Source of the DNA: Spirogloea muscicola
Taxonomy: Eukaryota; Streptophyta; Zygnematophyceae; Spirogloeales; Spirogloeaceae
Length of the DNA stretch: 38,799 nucleotides
Assembly: GCA_009602725.1 (NCBI GenBank)
Contig: WELB01000179.1
Location: 206,309-245,107 of the forward strand
Direction: 5' to 3'
The notes below the pieces were generated by a model. The model had not been told where the DNA came from, made no database searches, and saw nothing but the letters and a program-made list of their open reading frames with translations. A program made the position numbers and the translations under genes. Positions 1 through 12,929 of the stretch are shown here, piece after piece; position 1 is the first letter of the stretch, and each line of letters starts with the position of its first letter.

Positions 1-208
1 CGCGCTGCCGCTGGCGTCTGCGCCGCCTGCTCGCCAGCCCCACGAGGCCCGGCCGGCGGGCGGGCACGCAGCCCTCGGCGCGGGCGCGAGCTTCTGCTGA
101 GCTCTGTGCTCGAGGGACGCGGCGGGGCCCTCCGGCTCGGCGGCAGAGGCGGCTCACCGCTGTGCTCGGCGGCTGGACTCGGTCTAGGGCTAGACAATAT
201 TGGGCGGC
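1..208 (+). promoter_or_regulatory. GC-rich 5' flank / 5' UTR of CESA
   Basis: This stretch lies upstream of the CESA start codon at 209. It is very GC-rich and contains no convincing reading frame of its own. I see no clear TATA box. It probably holds the 5' untranslated region and part of the promoter; the promoter may also extend beyond the contig edge. Confidence 0.4.
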
Positions 209-3200
209 ATGGACGCCGGCGAGAGCCTCGGCGGCGGCAGCCACCTCCGGAGACAGCCAGTAGCTGCCGCTACCGTCGCCGCCTCCACCCGTGGGGTGAG
301 CTGTGACGCCGCAGCTCAAGAGCAGCAGCAGCAGCAGCAGAAGCCTTGTTGCCTGGCGGTGTGGGCCGGAATGTAATGGCTTTGTGCTGTGCTGTGCTTG
401 AATGCGGCCGTGGCGATCACTGAGCAGGGTCGCGCCGGCGAGCGGCACGGTGCCGCGGAGCAGGGCCTGTGCAAGATCTGCGGTGACGAGATTGGGCCGA
501 CAGCCGATGGGCAGCAGTTGTTCGCTGCGTGCAATACGTGCAGCTACCCTGTCTGCCGGCCTTGCTATGAGTACGAGCGCCGTGATGGCCAGCAGGCGTG
601 CCCGCAGTGCAAGACCCGCTATGCATGGCATGAAGGTGAGGCGATGCCCTCTGGCGCGAGGGCTGACTGCCGCAGGTAGCCGGCCCATGCTTTTTTTAAG
701 GCTTTACCATTCCTAAGCGCTGAGTTCTCATCTTTGCACCACAGCTGGTCCTCCTCATGCACGCCTCACCGCTTGCAGGGAGTCCGAATGTGGTGAGCGA
801 CTCCGGGGACGCCTCTGCCAGCGCTGGGCTGGAGCTGCCCGCATCTGTCTCCTCACAGGAGCTGCCGCAGGCCGGCGGCGTTAGCGGTGGCGGCCGCGGG
901 GTGGCAGACACCCCGGGCCAGCAGGAGCCAGCGGAGTCACACTATCAGCTCTACCGGGAGTACTTTCAGGAGAATCCGCTGCAACACCGCCAGCTTGACG
1001 AGAGGGTGAGCGCAGTCTGTATATGCGGGCGAGCCCTTAGACTGGACATTTCCTGCTGTGTTGCCGCGCCTGCGTGTATTGTGCAAGCAGTATCTGAGGC
1101 AACCCCCCTCGCCTGGTCGGTGCAGCCGGATGGACAGGCATACGAGCAGAACGGCTTTGGCGGCACAGGGAGCCTGGCCACAGAGAGTGGGCCGGCCCCT
1201 GTCAAGCGCGGCAGCGCCGCTGCGGTGCACCCCGTGGCTTTCCCACAGTCGCCGGAGCCTGAATTTGCAGGCGCTGAGCAACTGACGGGCATCAACGGCC
1301 GGTCCCATGGTACAGTGCGGCTGTGCTCCTGTCATTGTAGATCATTGCTCGGTGTGAGCGTTATCAGCACTGCCGCGTGTCAGTTTGCCAGGGGCTCGAC
1401 CCTCTCGCAGTCATAGTTTGAAGAGCAGCTCGCTGGCCTGCGCTTCAGCTTGACGTGGGTCGGTGGTGCGGTGCACAGGATCGCCAGGCCGGGAACCACA
1501 GACAAGCGAGGAGCGGGACCTGGCAAACTATGGCTATGGAGACATTGCCTGGAAGGACCGCATCGACTCATGGAAGCAGCGGCAGCAGAAACTGGGGGTG
1601 AGCACTGAGCGCCGCTGTAGAACTGGCCGTGTCTCTGGTCGACTGGCGTTTAGGGCGCTCGCACTGCTGCCGCCCGTGCCTCCAACTCATGCTGGCAGCA
1701 ATCTCGCGGCTGGGTGGCGGCAGATGGCTATGACTGAGGGTAACAACCTTGACGATGGCAATGGAGGGGGTGACGATCCGGAGGACCCTGCCGGCGTTGG
1801 AAAGCCGCCTTCGTGAGTTTCGAATGCTCATCCTTTGATCCTTTCCTCCATCAGTGCAAAGCTCTCTCTCCTTTCTTTGGCCACCGTGTTCTGATGCAGG
1901 TCAACTCCTATGCGCCAGACTGTTCCATCACCTGTCAATGAGTCACGCCGTTGTATGCTCCATGGTGTAATGTTTTTAGCTAATATCTTATTGCACAACA
2001 ACCAGCTTGCATGTGCCAGGCAAAGCAGACCTGCTGAGGCGAGCTGGCACTGTGCAGGGTCGATGAGGGGCGGCAGCCGTTGTCGCGCAAGGTGGACTTC
2101 CCATCCGCACTCATCAACCCCTACCGTGTGTGCGTCGCGCTGCGCCTCGTCATCCTGGGGTTCTTCTTCCGGTACCGCCTCACCAATCCCGTGCACAACG
2201 CCTACGGCCTCTGGCTCACGGCTGTCATCTGCGAGGTCTGGTTCGCCTTCGCCTGGATCCTCGACCAGGCGCCCAAGTGGATGCCTGTGAATCGCGAGAC
2301 GTACCTCGACCGTCTCCAGTTGAGGTGAGAGTGATACTCAATGCTTTGTGGCAAGTAGGTAGGATAACCTGTAGTGATCACGAGTTTCCATTCTGTGCAA
2401 CTTTCAGTCTTGGTGCTTTGCGAGGAGCATCCTGGTTGTCCTGGCGGCGCTGATGTCAGCCCCGTGCTGTGCCACCAGGTACGAGAAGGACGGGGAATCG
2501 CAGCTGGCGCCTGTCGACATCTTTGTCAGCACTGTGGACCCTCTCAAAGAGCCGCCGCTGGCGACGATGAATACCATACTCTCCATCCTGGCAATGGAGT
2601 ACCCTGTCGATAGGCTCTCGGTCTATGTCAGGTAGTCTGCGATACCCAATCCTCTGTCTGCACGATGCTGTTGCAGGGACCAGCAGCTTGAGCTTTACAC
2701 CCTTGCATGCAGGATTTCCAAGCTCATCATCAAACAGTGCTGACAGTAGAGGGTGTTTTTGCGGCTCCTGCTCGCAGCGATGACGGCGCCTCCATGCTCA
2801 CATTTGAGGCCCTGTCGGAGACTTCAGAGTTTGCACGCAAGTGGGTGCCTTTCTGCAAGAGGTACAATGTTGAGCCGCGCGCACCGGAGGTCTACTTTGT
2901 CCAAAAGCTTGACTACCTCAAGGACAAGGTGCAGCCTACGTTCGTCAAAGACCGGCGAGCAATCAAGGTAGACATCAGCTGCCATGGGGGCCGGGAGGCT
3001 GAGCATGTCTTTGCTGGTCTCACCGCTGTTGACTTGAAAAATACTTTGATAATGCGCATGGCTGTCGAGACGGAGGTGCTCAGACCTTGCGCCCAATCTT
3101 GGCGGCTCGCAGAGGGAGTACGAGGAGTGGAAGGTTAGGATCAACGCCATCGTGGCCAAGGCCGCCAAGGTCCCTGAGGAGGGGTGGACCATGCAGGATG

Positions 3201-5931
3201 GCACGCCGTGGCCGGGCAACAACAACCGCGACCATCCTGGGATGATTCAGGTGCACAACAAACCCTAGGCCTGACTCGCCATGACTCGCATGAGCTTGTC
3301 TATTCTGCTCATTTGAGTTGGTTTGCAGGGCATGGGAGGGGTAAAAGGCTGTCATCTAATGACCACTGATAAGTGCACTGCACCCTTGGTTGCTTTTGGC
3401 AGGTATTCCTGGGGGCCAGCGGGGGCCACGACGCAAGTGGGCAGGCCCTGCCAAGGCTGGTGTATGTTGCCAGGGAAAAGCGACCCGGCTACAACCACCA
3501 CAAGAAGGCCGGCGCCATGAATGCACTTGTGAGTGATGCATGGGCGTGCACAGGCCAGTAAGCAGCAGCTATGACTTCTGCAGATTCTTCTCATAGCATG
3601 AAGAGCGTCTGGCATGCCCTGTGCTGCTGCAGATACGAGCAATGTCAAGGACAGCAGCAGGCTTGCCTAATTGTGCTTTGCTGGTGAATCGGTACACAGG
3701 TGCGAGTATCTGCGGTGCTGACCAACGCCCCTTACATCCTCAACCTCGACTGCGACCACTACATCAACAACTCGCGGGCAGTTCGCGAGGCCATGTGCTT
3801 CATGATGGATCCAGCCCTGGGGCGGCGCGTCTGCTTTGTCCAGTTCCCACTGCGTTACGATGGAATTGACCGCTCTGACAGATATGCCAATCACAACACG
3901 GTCTTCTTTGACGTATGCCTCCTCCTTCCCACTCGACTCCAGTACACTTACCAACTCTGCCCATGTGAAGGCACTCACTGTATTGCTGTTTGAAGCTTTT
4001 GAGTCTGCATCAGCAGTGACCTTACCTAAGCATTTGTCAGGTTGTTTACAGCTGAGCACTCTGTTGGCACCTGCGAGCAGATCAATCTTCGGTGCCTGGA
4101 TGGCATCCAGGGCCCTGTGTATGTCGGAACGGGGTGCTGCTTCCGGCGGCAGGCCCTGTACGCATATAGCGCACCGCTGAAGAAGAAGAAGAAGGCCAAG
4201 CCGAGGAGCAGCCTGGCCAGCTGTTGCTTGAGCCTTTTCTGCTGCTGCAGAGGAAGTTCGCGGACAAGCGGCGTGGCTATGCCGCTGGATGGGAAGGGAG
4301 GCAAGGAGCCCCGGAAGCAGAAGGCAGACAAGGATCAGAACGAGCTGCCCATCTTCCAGCTTGATGACTTTGATGCAGGTACACGCTTCTTCTGGTGCCT
4401 ATGACAGGCAATAGCAGCTTGTCTTGAGGACTTTCATGAAGAAGACCTTTGGCTTTGGTTGTTGGTAGTGGTCGACTTGCTGAAGTCCCCTTGTATGGTG
4501 CATGCAGGCGATGAGGAGGAGTTTGACAGCCTGATGGCCATCAAGCGCTTTGAACGGCGCTTTGGACAGTCACCGGTGTTCGTCTTGTCCACATTCCACG
4601 AGGATGGTGGCAATGTGACGACCAGCAATCCGAGCTCCATCCTCAAGGAGGCCATACACGTCATTTCGTGTGGGTATGAGGAGAAGACGGAGTGGGGCAA
4701 GGAGGTCGGATGGATATACGGACCTGTGACAGAGGACATCCTCACAGGCTTCAAGATGCATGTGCGCGGCTGGCGAAGCATCTACTGCATACCAGACAGG
4801 CCTGCCTTCAAGGGCTCCGCTCCCATCAATCTTGCGGACCGCCTTAATCAGGTCCTTCGGTGGTCCCTTGGTTCTGTGGAGATTTTCCTGTCCAAGCACT
4901 GCCCCATCTGGTTCGGCTGGGGCTCTCGTCGCCTCAAGCTGCTCCAAAGGGTTGCGTACATCAACACCGCCATCTATCCATTCACCTCGCTCCCCCTGGT
5001 CACATACTGTACGCTGCCGGCAGTGTGTCTCCTCACAGACAAATTCATCATACCCCAAATTGGGGACCTGGCATCAATCTGGTTCATAGCGCTCTTCCTT
5101 TCCATTCTCGCGACGGCCATCTTGGAGATGCGGTGGAGTGGTGTTGGCTTGGAGGAGTGGTGGAGGAACGAGCAGTTTTGGGTGATCGGGGGTGTCTCCA
5201 GCCACCTCTATGCTGTCATGCAGGTAGAGGAGCTCACCTTGTTGTGCTTACTACAGAAATATATTGCCTCCCTTTTCCGTCTTGTTAGATGAGATCGCTT
5301 GTAAGCATTCTGTGCCTTAGCCCTTCCATAATAATACTACCTATATGCTTAAGCTTGTCACATTTACACTGCCTATGTCTTCATATGAGCAGGGCCTCCT
5401 GAAGGTGCTGGGCGGCATAGACACACACTTCACTGTCACTGCTAAGGCGGCCGAGGATAACGAGTTTGGTGAGCTCTACGCTTTCAAGTGGACGGCCCTC
5501 CTCATCCCCCCAACCACTCTCCTGATCATCAACATCGTGGGCATTGTGGCGGGCATCGCCAATGCAATCAATAACGGGGTTGGAAGCGGGACAAATGCCT
5601 GGGGCTCGCTCCTTGGAAAGCTTTTCTTTGCTTTCTGGGTCATCTTCCACTTGTACCCTTTCCTCAAGGTGCGGTTGCTGGCCCTCTTGGCGCTCCCAAC
5701 TGCCAAACTGCACCATTGCATTGCATCCTTGGAAAGATTCGGTGTTGGCCTTATATGAGTGAGTTGTGGTGGTGGCAGGGGCTGATGGGCAAGCACAACC
5801 GTACGCCAACTATTGTCATTGTGTGGGCGGTGCTCCTTGCTTCAGCCTTCTCGCTTCTTTGGATCCATATTGACCCGTTCCTGCCAAAGTACGATGGTCC
5901 CAATCAAAGCCAGTGCGGCATTCGCTGTTGA
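209..5931 (+). CDS. CESA: Cellulose synthase catalytic subunit (plant-type CESA), 16 exons
   Basis: Family-2 glycosyltransferase that polymerises UDP-glucose into beta-1,4-glucan at the plasma membrane. Exons: 209-295, 428-635, 779-1005, 1126-1309, 1479-1597, 1724-1812, 2058-2324, 2479-2631, 2778-2967, 3113-3250, 3403-3528, 3700-3912, 4081-4378, 4508-5223, 5393-5668, 5779-5931. All introns are GT-AG, phases agree, and the total is 3444 nt (1147 aa; land-plant CESAs are near 1080). An N-terminal RING finger spans about residues 44-91 (CKIC ... CPQC). Two membrane spans follow at about 329-346 and 355-375. Catalytic motifs are DDG (446-448), DCD (613-615), TED (841-843) and QVLRW (881-885). FTVTAK and about six C-terminal spans come next, and the protein ends CGIRC. 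The P-CR lies in exons 9-10 and a Lys/Cys-rich CSR in exon 13. The ATG at 209 opens a CESA-like N-terminus spliced in phase to the RING exon. Exon 4 is the least certain, because that region diverges most in the family. Confidence 0.95.
312..342 (+). repeat. CAG trinucleotide repeat in CESA intron 1
   Basis: A short run of AGC/CAG units lies inside the first CESA intron (296-427). It is non-coding in the gene model. It could vary in length between strains; no function can be inferred. Confidence 0.7.
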
Positions 5932-6531
5932 GCTCGAAGGAGCTCTAAGCCTAAGATATTTATGCATTTTCCCACACCCAGCTTCTATTTACGACATGTC
6001 AAGCCCAAGAGGCATAGGCCAATCAGAAAAGAGTGTCAGGTTACACATTGCATGCAAGCCAAGAGCCAGGGTAACAGACTAAGTCTGCCTCCTTGGGGAG
6101 AAGTGCCCAGGTCCTGTCGGGCCGATGTACTACTGTGGAACTCCACATTGAACAGCTTGATTCACTTGCTAATTGTTAGCAAGTGGAGCTCCCGCTCGCC
6201 TTGTGTATATTCATACCCAATGCTTCAATTTTTGGTGCGGGCTTTGTTTGCTGAAAGATTTAGTCTGTTTGCCAGGTGAATGGTTCTGTCAAAAGCGAAT
6301 AATTTGACACTTTACTCTGGAAGAAGCTGTGCAGGCAAGGCTTTCAAACAAGGATACCTCCGTTTGCTAAGTAATCATACAGACAATAGTTGCATTACTC
6401 AACTCATCGTCATGCTTGGCAAGGGCTGTGTAGACTGCCATCTACAAGGCGGTGACTTTGGCAGATGAAAGAATGAGAATGTACAGTGCAAAGGACAACA
6501 GCTGGCCACACTCGCAGCCACCTGCCACTTG
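5932..6531. other. Convergent 3' intergenic region between CESA and p115
   Basis: This 600-nt interval separates the CESA stop codon (+ strand) from the p115 stop codon (- strand). It should contain both 3' untranslated regions. It is more AT-rich than the flanking exons. I see no conserved reading frame, RNA gene or clear canonical AATAAA signal. Short frames here lack similarity to anything I recognise. Confidence 0.5.
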
Positions 6532-9500
6532 TTAGCTTGCTTCTTCTGGGCCGTCTTCGTCAGCCACTTGGTCTGTTTCTCTGTCATTGCCCCGTTCTGC
6601 AATGCTGTCTAGAAGGGTCTCAACGTCTTCTCCCAGTTCCTCAAGCCTCGCTCGCAACTTTTCCACCTGCTCGTTGTAAAACATGACAAGGAATTCAGTT
6701 GCACTATCATGGAGGCATCAAAAGCAGGGCATGAAAGCTGGTGATCGGTGCTCGGTGCTGCTCAAGTGAACCCATGCTCCTCACCTTGCTCTCCTCCTGG
6801 CCGAGGCAGACGAGGAGATCATTGAGCTCGGCCTCACTTTCAGCTCGGGCCTCTTCTCGTGCCGCTTCCAGATCACCTTGCGATGGTGACTGACTGGCTA
6901 AAGTTTGGTCCTTCAACTCACTTTCTAGCCGGAAATTGTGCTGCTCCAGAGTATTGTAAGCATCTGACAGACCCTGCGCAATGGCAACAGCAATTGCTGA
7001 TCGAGCGGCAGCCTCATTTGCAGATATTTGCAGTGCCTGCATCTGCATATTGAGAATCATATCATGCATGATGGAAGCTCATGTGCAGTGCTCATGTGAT
7101 TAGGTTCTTGTTACCTGCAGATCGGCCTCGTGCTTGAGCGCCAGCTGACGGAACTTGTCAACCTCGCTTTGCAGTATCAATTGTTCCTCCCTGGCCGCCT
7201 GCATTGCATGCTCAGTGAAAACCGAACTAGGTCACAGCATGCACCACTGCAAACAGGTGACATCACAAAGGCCCACTCCACCTGGTCTTCTGAAATAAGT
7301 GAATGAATCAGAGAGGTCGTCACTATACCTGGGCAGCCTGATCAGCTGCAGAGAGTTGTTGCCTCAGTGCCTCTGCCTCAGCGTGAGCTGCAGACAACTC
7401 TGAATTGTGTAGTAGCCCCCTTCGCAGGCTCCGCTCATCCTCACTGGCCCCTCCTTCATGCTCTTTGTCTTCCCCACGGGAGCCCACGAGCAGATTCTCT
7501 GCCAGTGCAGCATTCCTATCTCGCAGGTCCTACATGCGCACGCCAGATTACACTGACACTTCAGCAGGTGTTGATATGATTTTGTTCTGCACGTACATAT
7601 TATGCAAGCATTAGGCTTAATTCTGACCAGATCATCAGGTGGTGAGAGACCTGCAGCTCGTGAGCTTGTTTCTGAAGCAGTGTCTTGAGCCGAAGAGCAT
7701 AGGCCTCCTGCGTCTCGCCATCCTTCAAGCTGAGCTCGACGGGATCGCCATGTGCAAACCCACCGCGTGGCCGGGCAAAGAGCTCGACCATCCTTGCCCT
7801 GACCTTCTCCTCAAGCTCTGTGATAAGCTGGATAAACTCTGCGTCGTAGAAGGTTGTAACCAGAGGCTCAACATCGGGTGACGTAACCTGTGAGGCCCGC
7901 TGATCCCCAGCCGCAGCGGCTGCGGCAGTCGCCCGCGTGAGTGGCTGAGGCAAACGTGGACCCGAGGAAGCTGAGGAGAAGAGGGAGGAGTCCCTCATGT
8001 CCTGCCACCTTCCAAAGTAGGTGGACAACCCAACTCTCTGGTTGATGATGTCAACCACAGTAGCAGCATCAGTGGCTCCAGCAGCGTCACTCTCATTGAA
8101 AATCACGCAGGTGCCAATGAGGACTGCTGCCAAGCCGGCAACGTGTATGCTTGCCTGGCTCCCGCTACTACCTGAGACAATACTGCACACTATATTGGAT
8201 GGGAGGCGCGTGATAGAGCAGTTGCCAGGAGAGTCATTAGTGTGAAACAGCACAATCAGCACGGCATGGCATAACCATGGAGACTTGAGAACCCCCTTGC
8301 GCAGGTCAGCGCTTGTACCTGTTAGCTCTACCAAGTACGGCAAGTGCTGTGGTTGCTCAAGAAAAGCGGATACAGCACGTGGGCAGTCAGCTAGCCAGAT
8401 TGTCAGGAGCCGGAGCAAGACCGGCTGGAGCCACGCATCAACACCACCTGGTGAGACAGCAGCCAGGTGGCGCATGATCTGTGGCAGCAACAGCTCAGGT
8501 GGTGCAAGCCTTGACGAGGGGACCTCCAATGGTATGCTTAATACCTGCATTTCAAAAATTGACATGAACTGTTATCATCACATCTTCAGTCAGGAGAAAA
8601 GGAAGGATGCCAGAAAGTGCCTGTAACAGGCCTTATCCAGGCGACTTGGAGCCTCATCAGCATTCCGTGGGGCTGTATACTTGTCTGACGTTGACAGTAT
8701 CCAATCCACTGATGGGGCTCTCTAATTTCGCCAACCCCGGTCATGCTTAATCTCTGCATGTTCTAGGTCATGGCCCAGGAGGCCCATGTAGCATGCTACT
8801 ACCTGCGTCTAGGCATCATTGTAGATCTATGCAAATGCCGCTGCTGCAGTCTATGCGGATAAAAGTTGATGGACCAGTCGTTGGTGAGCTCACCCGTTCT
8901 TTACAGTCCTTGTTGCCTGAAAGAATGTGTGAGAGAATTGCTGCAGCTCGGCAGCCCACCTGACAACAGCCCCCTCGAAAGTGCATCAGCAATGGAGGCA
9001 AGCTTTGCTGTGAAGACAACAATATCAGACTGCTCTATCATGTTTGCTCAATAAATGTCAAGGGTTGTACCACAAGGTCAATACGTCCATCAGAACCTCT
9101 CAGTGCCTGCAAGAGGAGACTGCACAACAACAGTAGACGACTCGTTCAGTAGCAACATTCACAGCATCATGCTATGCTTGTACCACGTGAAGAGAACTTC
9201 TGATGACTTTGCACGAATTGCAAATTTTAGCTGTGACAGAAGGCTTTGTCTGCTCAGTAGTACCTGCCAAATGACGCCGGCAGTACATCTGTCTTTGTGT
9301 CAGTGGAGTAGGTCGGAGCAGATGAAGGAGGCCTTATTTGAAGAGGTGCAAGTGTGCTGGCAACCATGCTCTGACCCTCAGGATTGTCCTGTTTATGTTG
9401 TACAACAATAGCATAAACAAATGAGGACGGCCTCTCTATACAATGTCAGCATGCAAGTTATGTACCTTGAAGGTGGCAGACTTATGGCTCAGCAGCATAC

Positions 9501-12500
9501 AGTTCCTTATATAGCACACTTGCAGAACAGGATGGTAGCACCTGGCAGAAGCACTTTATCACGTGCTCGGCTGCTGCAGCTTCTTGCGCATCCTGAGCCT
9601 GGAGGGCAACTTTCAGGACTCTCTGAAGTGCTGCTTCTTGGTGGGGCTCTTCTCCGACCACTGCGCTGCCCAAGATGTCCCGATTGGCCGTATGATGCAT
9701 GACAAGGTCCCCAATGTCTCTTAATGCCTATCACAGGGCCACATTCAAAGCCAGTTGGTAGTGCCTTAAACTTATGTGTGCGTCATGCATCCTGATATAT
9801 GTCAAGCCCTTCAAGTCGAGCTCACCAGCAGAATATCAGAAGCCAAGAGACCTTGCCTGTGAGCGGACAGCAAGAGAGACCACACCCTCCTCCATAGCAA
9901 TAGCGAGAAGTACTTCCAGGAGTTTGTTCTGCGACAGAGCAGACAATCTTGATCAAGTAGCAGCGCGCACGACTCTTAGATACAAGAGCTTGAACAAATA
10001 GCAGAGCCAACAACTCTCAAATTTAAGAGCTTGCTTTAGATCCACAAAGAAGCAGATATATTCACACTGAGGCAAACACAATATCTCATATCCATATGAT
10101 TGTGAGCTAACTAAATACCTGAACAAGCAATGTCTGGTTGGCAATGACATTGGTATCTTTGCCACGCTCCACGGAGGTGGATGGGGCTAGAAGCAGCGCC
10201 ACTGTCTCAAGTCCACACAGCAGGTTGGCAGCCTGCAACAGAGTTGCATCCTTGTTGTTCAGTTGCATTACAGCCAGACAAATGTGAGAGTACTGAATGC
10301 ACAACACTGCTCATCAACCTGCACCAGACTTCGTCTGGTGCACTGTCTTCATTTTATCTGTGGACCCACTAACACAGGGTTGTCAAAAATGCACCTTCTG
10401 TCTGGAGACGGCCTTCCCAGAACCTTTGCGAAGCTTCAACAGCGCTGGTATGTGGTGCAGTCCAATGGTTTCTCTCAGGTATACCTTCAGCCATTTGTCA
10501 TTCAAGCAGTCTTGAGGTTACCAAGAGCTGACATAGCACATCACTTAAGCAGACATTAGTGGCAGCAGGGCTGATGAGCACCTATATGCTTGCGCTGCTA
10601 CCTCACCTGATTGGAGGAGTTACCTCGAACAAGGTTGTTCAGCAGTTCTATAGAGTCCTGCAACGTAGGCAACACGGCACACTTGATACCAAAAGTCCAG
10701 GCTGGAGTCAATCTGACATCCCTGTGCATTTTGAGACCACCAGAGCAGGGCATATAACAGCCATACAATGTGAGCAAACACCTACTTGTACAATGATGCC
10801 GCCATCTGCTGAACCTTCCTCTCTCATTATGTTGAAGAGTCGATCAAAAGCCCCCTCGAAGACAACAATCTTCTGAATCTCCTGCTTGCAGACACGAAGT
10901 CAGGCACACGCTGTAAGACCCCAATATCCACATGTAGATTTATGCTACTGGCATCCTGCTGGTGGAAAGTCACAACCGCCTGTGGTCGTGGCCGCAGCCG
11001 CTTGAAGAGCAAGAACAGGGATCGAATGAGAGGAGCTGCCAGCTGACCTCGGCTGAACGCGTGAGATTGATAAGAAGCAGCAGGGTCTCATTCCGAATGA
11101 CCTGCAACTAGGTTGCATGGTCAGCTCATGGCATGCCTGGGCACGTGCATCATTACCGGCAAATGAAGTACATAAGAACATTAAACAGCCGTCTGTAGGC
11201 AGAGCCCACCTCACGCTCCAGCATCATGTCCATGAGCCTTGTGACGCCTTGGGGGGTAGCCAGTATTGCTTCCTGCACACTGGGGCAGCCACACTGAATT
11301 TGGATGCACGAAGCAGACTGCTTCAAGAACATCCTTGACCTGAAAGAAACTGTCTTAGTCGACTTACCTGTGGTGCTGGCAGCCATTCATTGTCATCTTC
11401 GAATCTACTTTGGGCAATTGTGGCAGGCTGTGCGTACTATACCGGCCTGGGCAGCTGCTAAGGAGGAGCGTCAGCAGCTGCACCGTGTGGTACCGGACGT
11501 AAAAGTCTTCCTCCTCCTGAGCAACCCCCAATGGATGATGCCCTGCTCAGCCACCATCGTGCCATTGCCAAGGACAACACAAGGTGGCCTTCGTGCACGT
11601 CATCCGCAAAGCAGTTGCAGAGATGGGTTCATGCCAGGAGGCTGAGAAGGAGTGCGATGCTGTGCGGCTCGCGCGAGAAGAGCTCGCAGTTGAGCTTCCC
11701 CGGCTGCAACTCCCCCTCCTTGCCGAGCCCAGGCACCACCTGCAGGCCATTGATGAGCGCCTCCAAGGCTCCCCTCACCTACACACAAAACGGGCAATAG
11801 GCACTGAATCTGTGGATGTGGTCAGGCAGTAAGTCAGACGACTATCGCCGCCCTGCAGCATATAATCGAGCGCATATTCCTCATATTGTCCTTCTTCTCA
11901 GCAGCTCGTTGCAGTCAGAGATTGGAACGAAACACACGGGCGTTTCTGACAGCAGTAATCACTGGAATTGCGGCCTGATTGCTCGAACGTCCAGAGACGG
12001 GGCTAGCTACATGCGGGAGAAATGGAGCAAGCTCTGGCCACTGTGCAGGACGACCGAGTGTGCGGGCACAATGCGGACGGGCCAGCACTGGCTAAGGTGC
12101 AGCAGAGACAGGGCAAGGCCAGAGCGGCTGGCTCCAGCTGGGGGCTGAAGTCGGAGCCAGCTGCACGCACCATCTCAATGTCGTCCCTCTCATCCTTGAG
12201 CACGTCACTGAGGACAGGGAAGCCTGCATGCCCGTCGTGCATGCATCAGTTCCTCGAGCGAGGAAAAAGTTGGACATGTCGTGCATGTGGACACGGGCTT
12301 TTGCTGGGCGGTGGACCGTGCAAGCGAGGTGCTGCAGAGGCCAATGGCGTGCAGCGAGCTGATGGCCACAGGGCCCGAGCTGGTGACCGAGACGTGGGGG
12401 CGCGAGGCCGGGGCCGAGGCGGGCCGTGCAAGGCCCTCACCCATGGTCCCGAACGCCAGCTGCGCAGCGCGGCTATCCCCGAGCACGTTGCGGAGCTCGG

Positions 12501-12921
12501 CCATGGCCGACCGGCGGTCCTCGGCCAGCACGCCGTCGCTGATGCGCTCCAGCAGGCGCTCCACGCGCCTGCACCACGCCGCCGAGCGCGCGCGGGCTGG
12601 CGTGAGGAGGCCCAGGCAGCCGGCGCAGCGGCCTCACGCTGCCGAGCGAGGCTCTTGCAGGCTGCGGCTGCGGAGCCGGCAGTAGCCATGGCGGCGGCGG
12701 GGGCCCGCCGCACCCGTCGTCCTCGTCTGCCGCCTCGCCGCTGCCGAAGACGAGGCCGCCGACGCCCTGCGGCCGCCGGCACGGCAGCGCAGTGCCGCAG
12801 GCGGTGACGACGGGCTCCGCACGCAGAGCCTGCCAATGCGCAGGCGGCGGCGCCTCAGAGCTGCGGCCGCGGCGCCCTGCCGGACCTGCGCGACCTTGTT
12901 AAGGTTGAGCTTGAACGCCAT
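6532..12921 (-). CDS. MAG4: p115/Uso1-type vesicle tethering factor (MAG4/GC6 homologue), 22 exons
   Basis: Golgin that tethers transport vesicles at the cis-Golgi. Exons (5' to 3'): 12921-12638, 12568-12441, 12223-12171, 11778-11635, 11516-11443, 11279-11210, 11101-11048, 10881-10786, 10657-10607, 10484-10395, 10232-10119, 9928-9857, 9727-9542, 9388-9264, 9119-9071, 8959-8894, 8544-8319, 8171-7651, 7529-7329, 7198-7115, 7042-6785, 6666-6532. The total is 3081 nt (1026 aa; Arabidopsis MAG4 is about 914). The armadillo-like head is nearly colinear with MAG4: VERLLERISDG, EEEDFYVRYH, VTRLMDM, EIQKIVVFEGAF and DSIELLNNL. The Uso1 head C-terminus contains VDIINQRVGLSTYF. A coiled coil follows, and the tail has SDAYNTLEQ and ELNDLLVCLGQEESK before an acidic end (DEDGPEEAS). 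Exons 4 and 12 appear to use GC donors. Exon 1 is Ala/Arg-rich and its ATG is uncertain. Exon 21 may instead begin at 7036. Confidence 0.92.
9728..9856 (-). other. Inferred GC-AG intron in p115 (intron 12)
   Basis: The exon ending at 9857 reads ...SLAVRSQ and is followed by GCAAGG instead of GT. The next exon begins ALRDIGDLV. Joining them at the GC donor gives the exact residue spacing of MAG4 in this stretch and keeps phase 0. No GT donor in phase is available nearby. The donor context CAG/GCAAGG is a good GC-AG consensus. Confidence 0.75.
11517..11634 (-). other. Inferred GC-AG intron in p115 (intron 4)
   Basis: The exon ending at 11635 reads ...IALLLSLL, after which the frame meets a stop two codons later. 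The next exon begins EEEDFYVRYH, which in MAG4 directly follows LLLSLL. The only possible donor at this point is CTG/GCATGA, a weaker GC donor. The acceptor TTGCTCAG is normal. Confidence 0.6.
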
Positions 12922-12929
12922 TGCCGCTG

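Noticed and set aside
11280-11442. Strong GTAAGT donor inside p115 intron 5 suggesting a longer exon
   Set aside because: Using it would add about 20 residues absent from the family. The donor at 11442 gives an exact match in length (SCPGR joined to VQEAIL).
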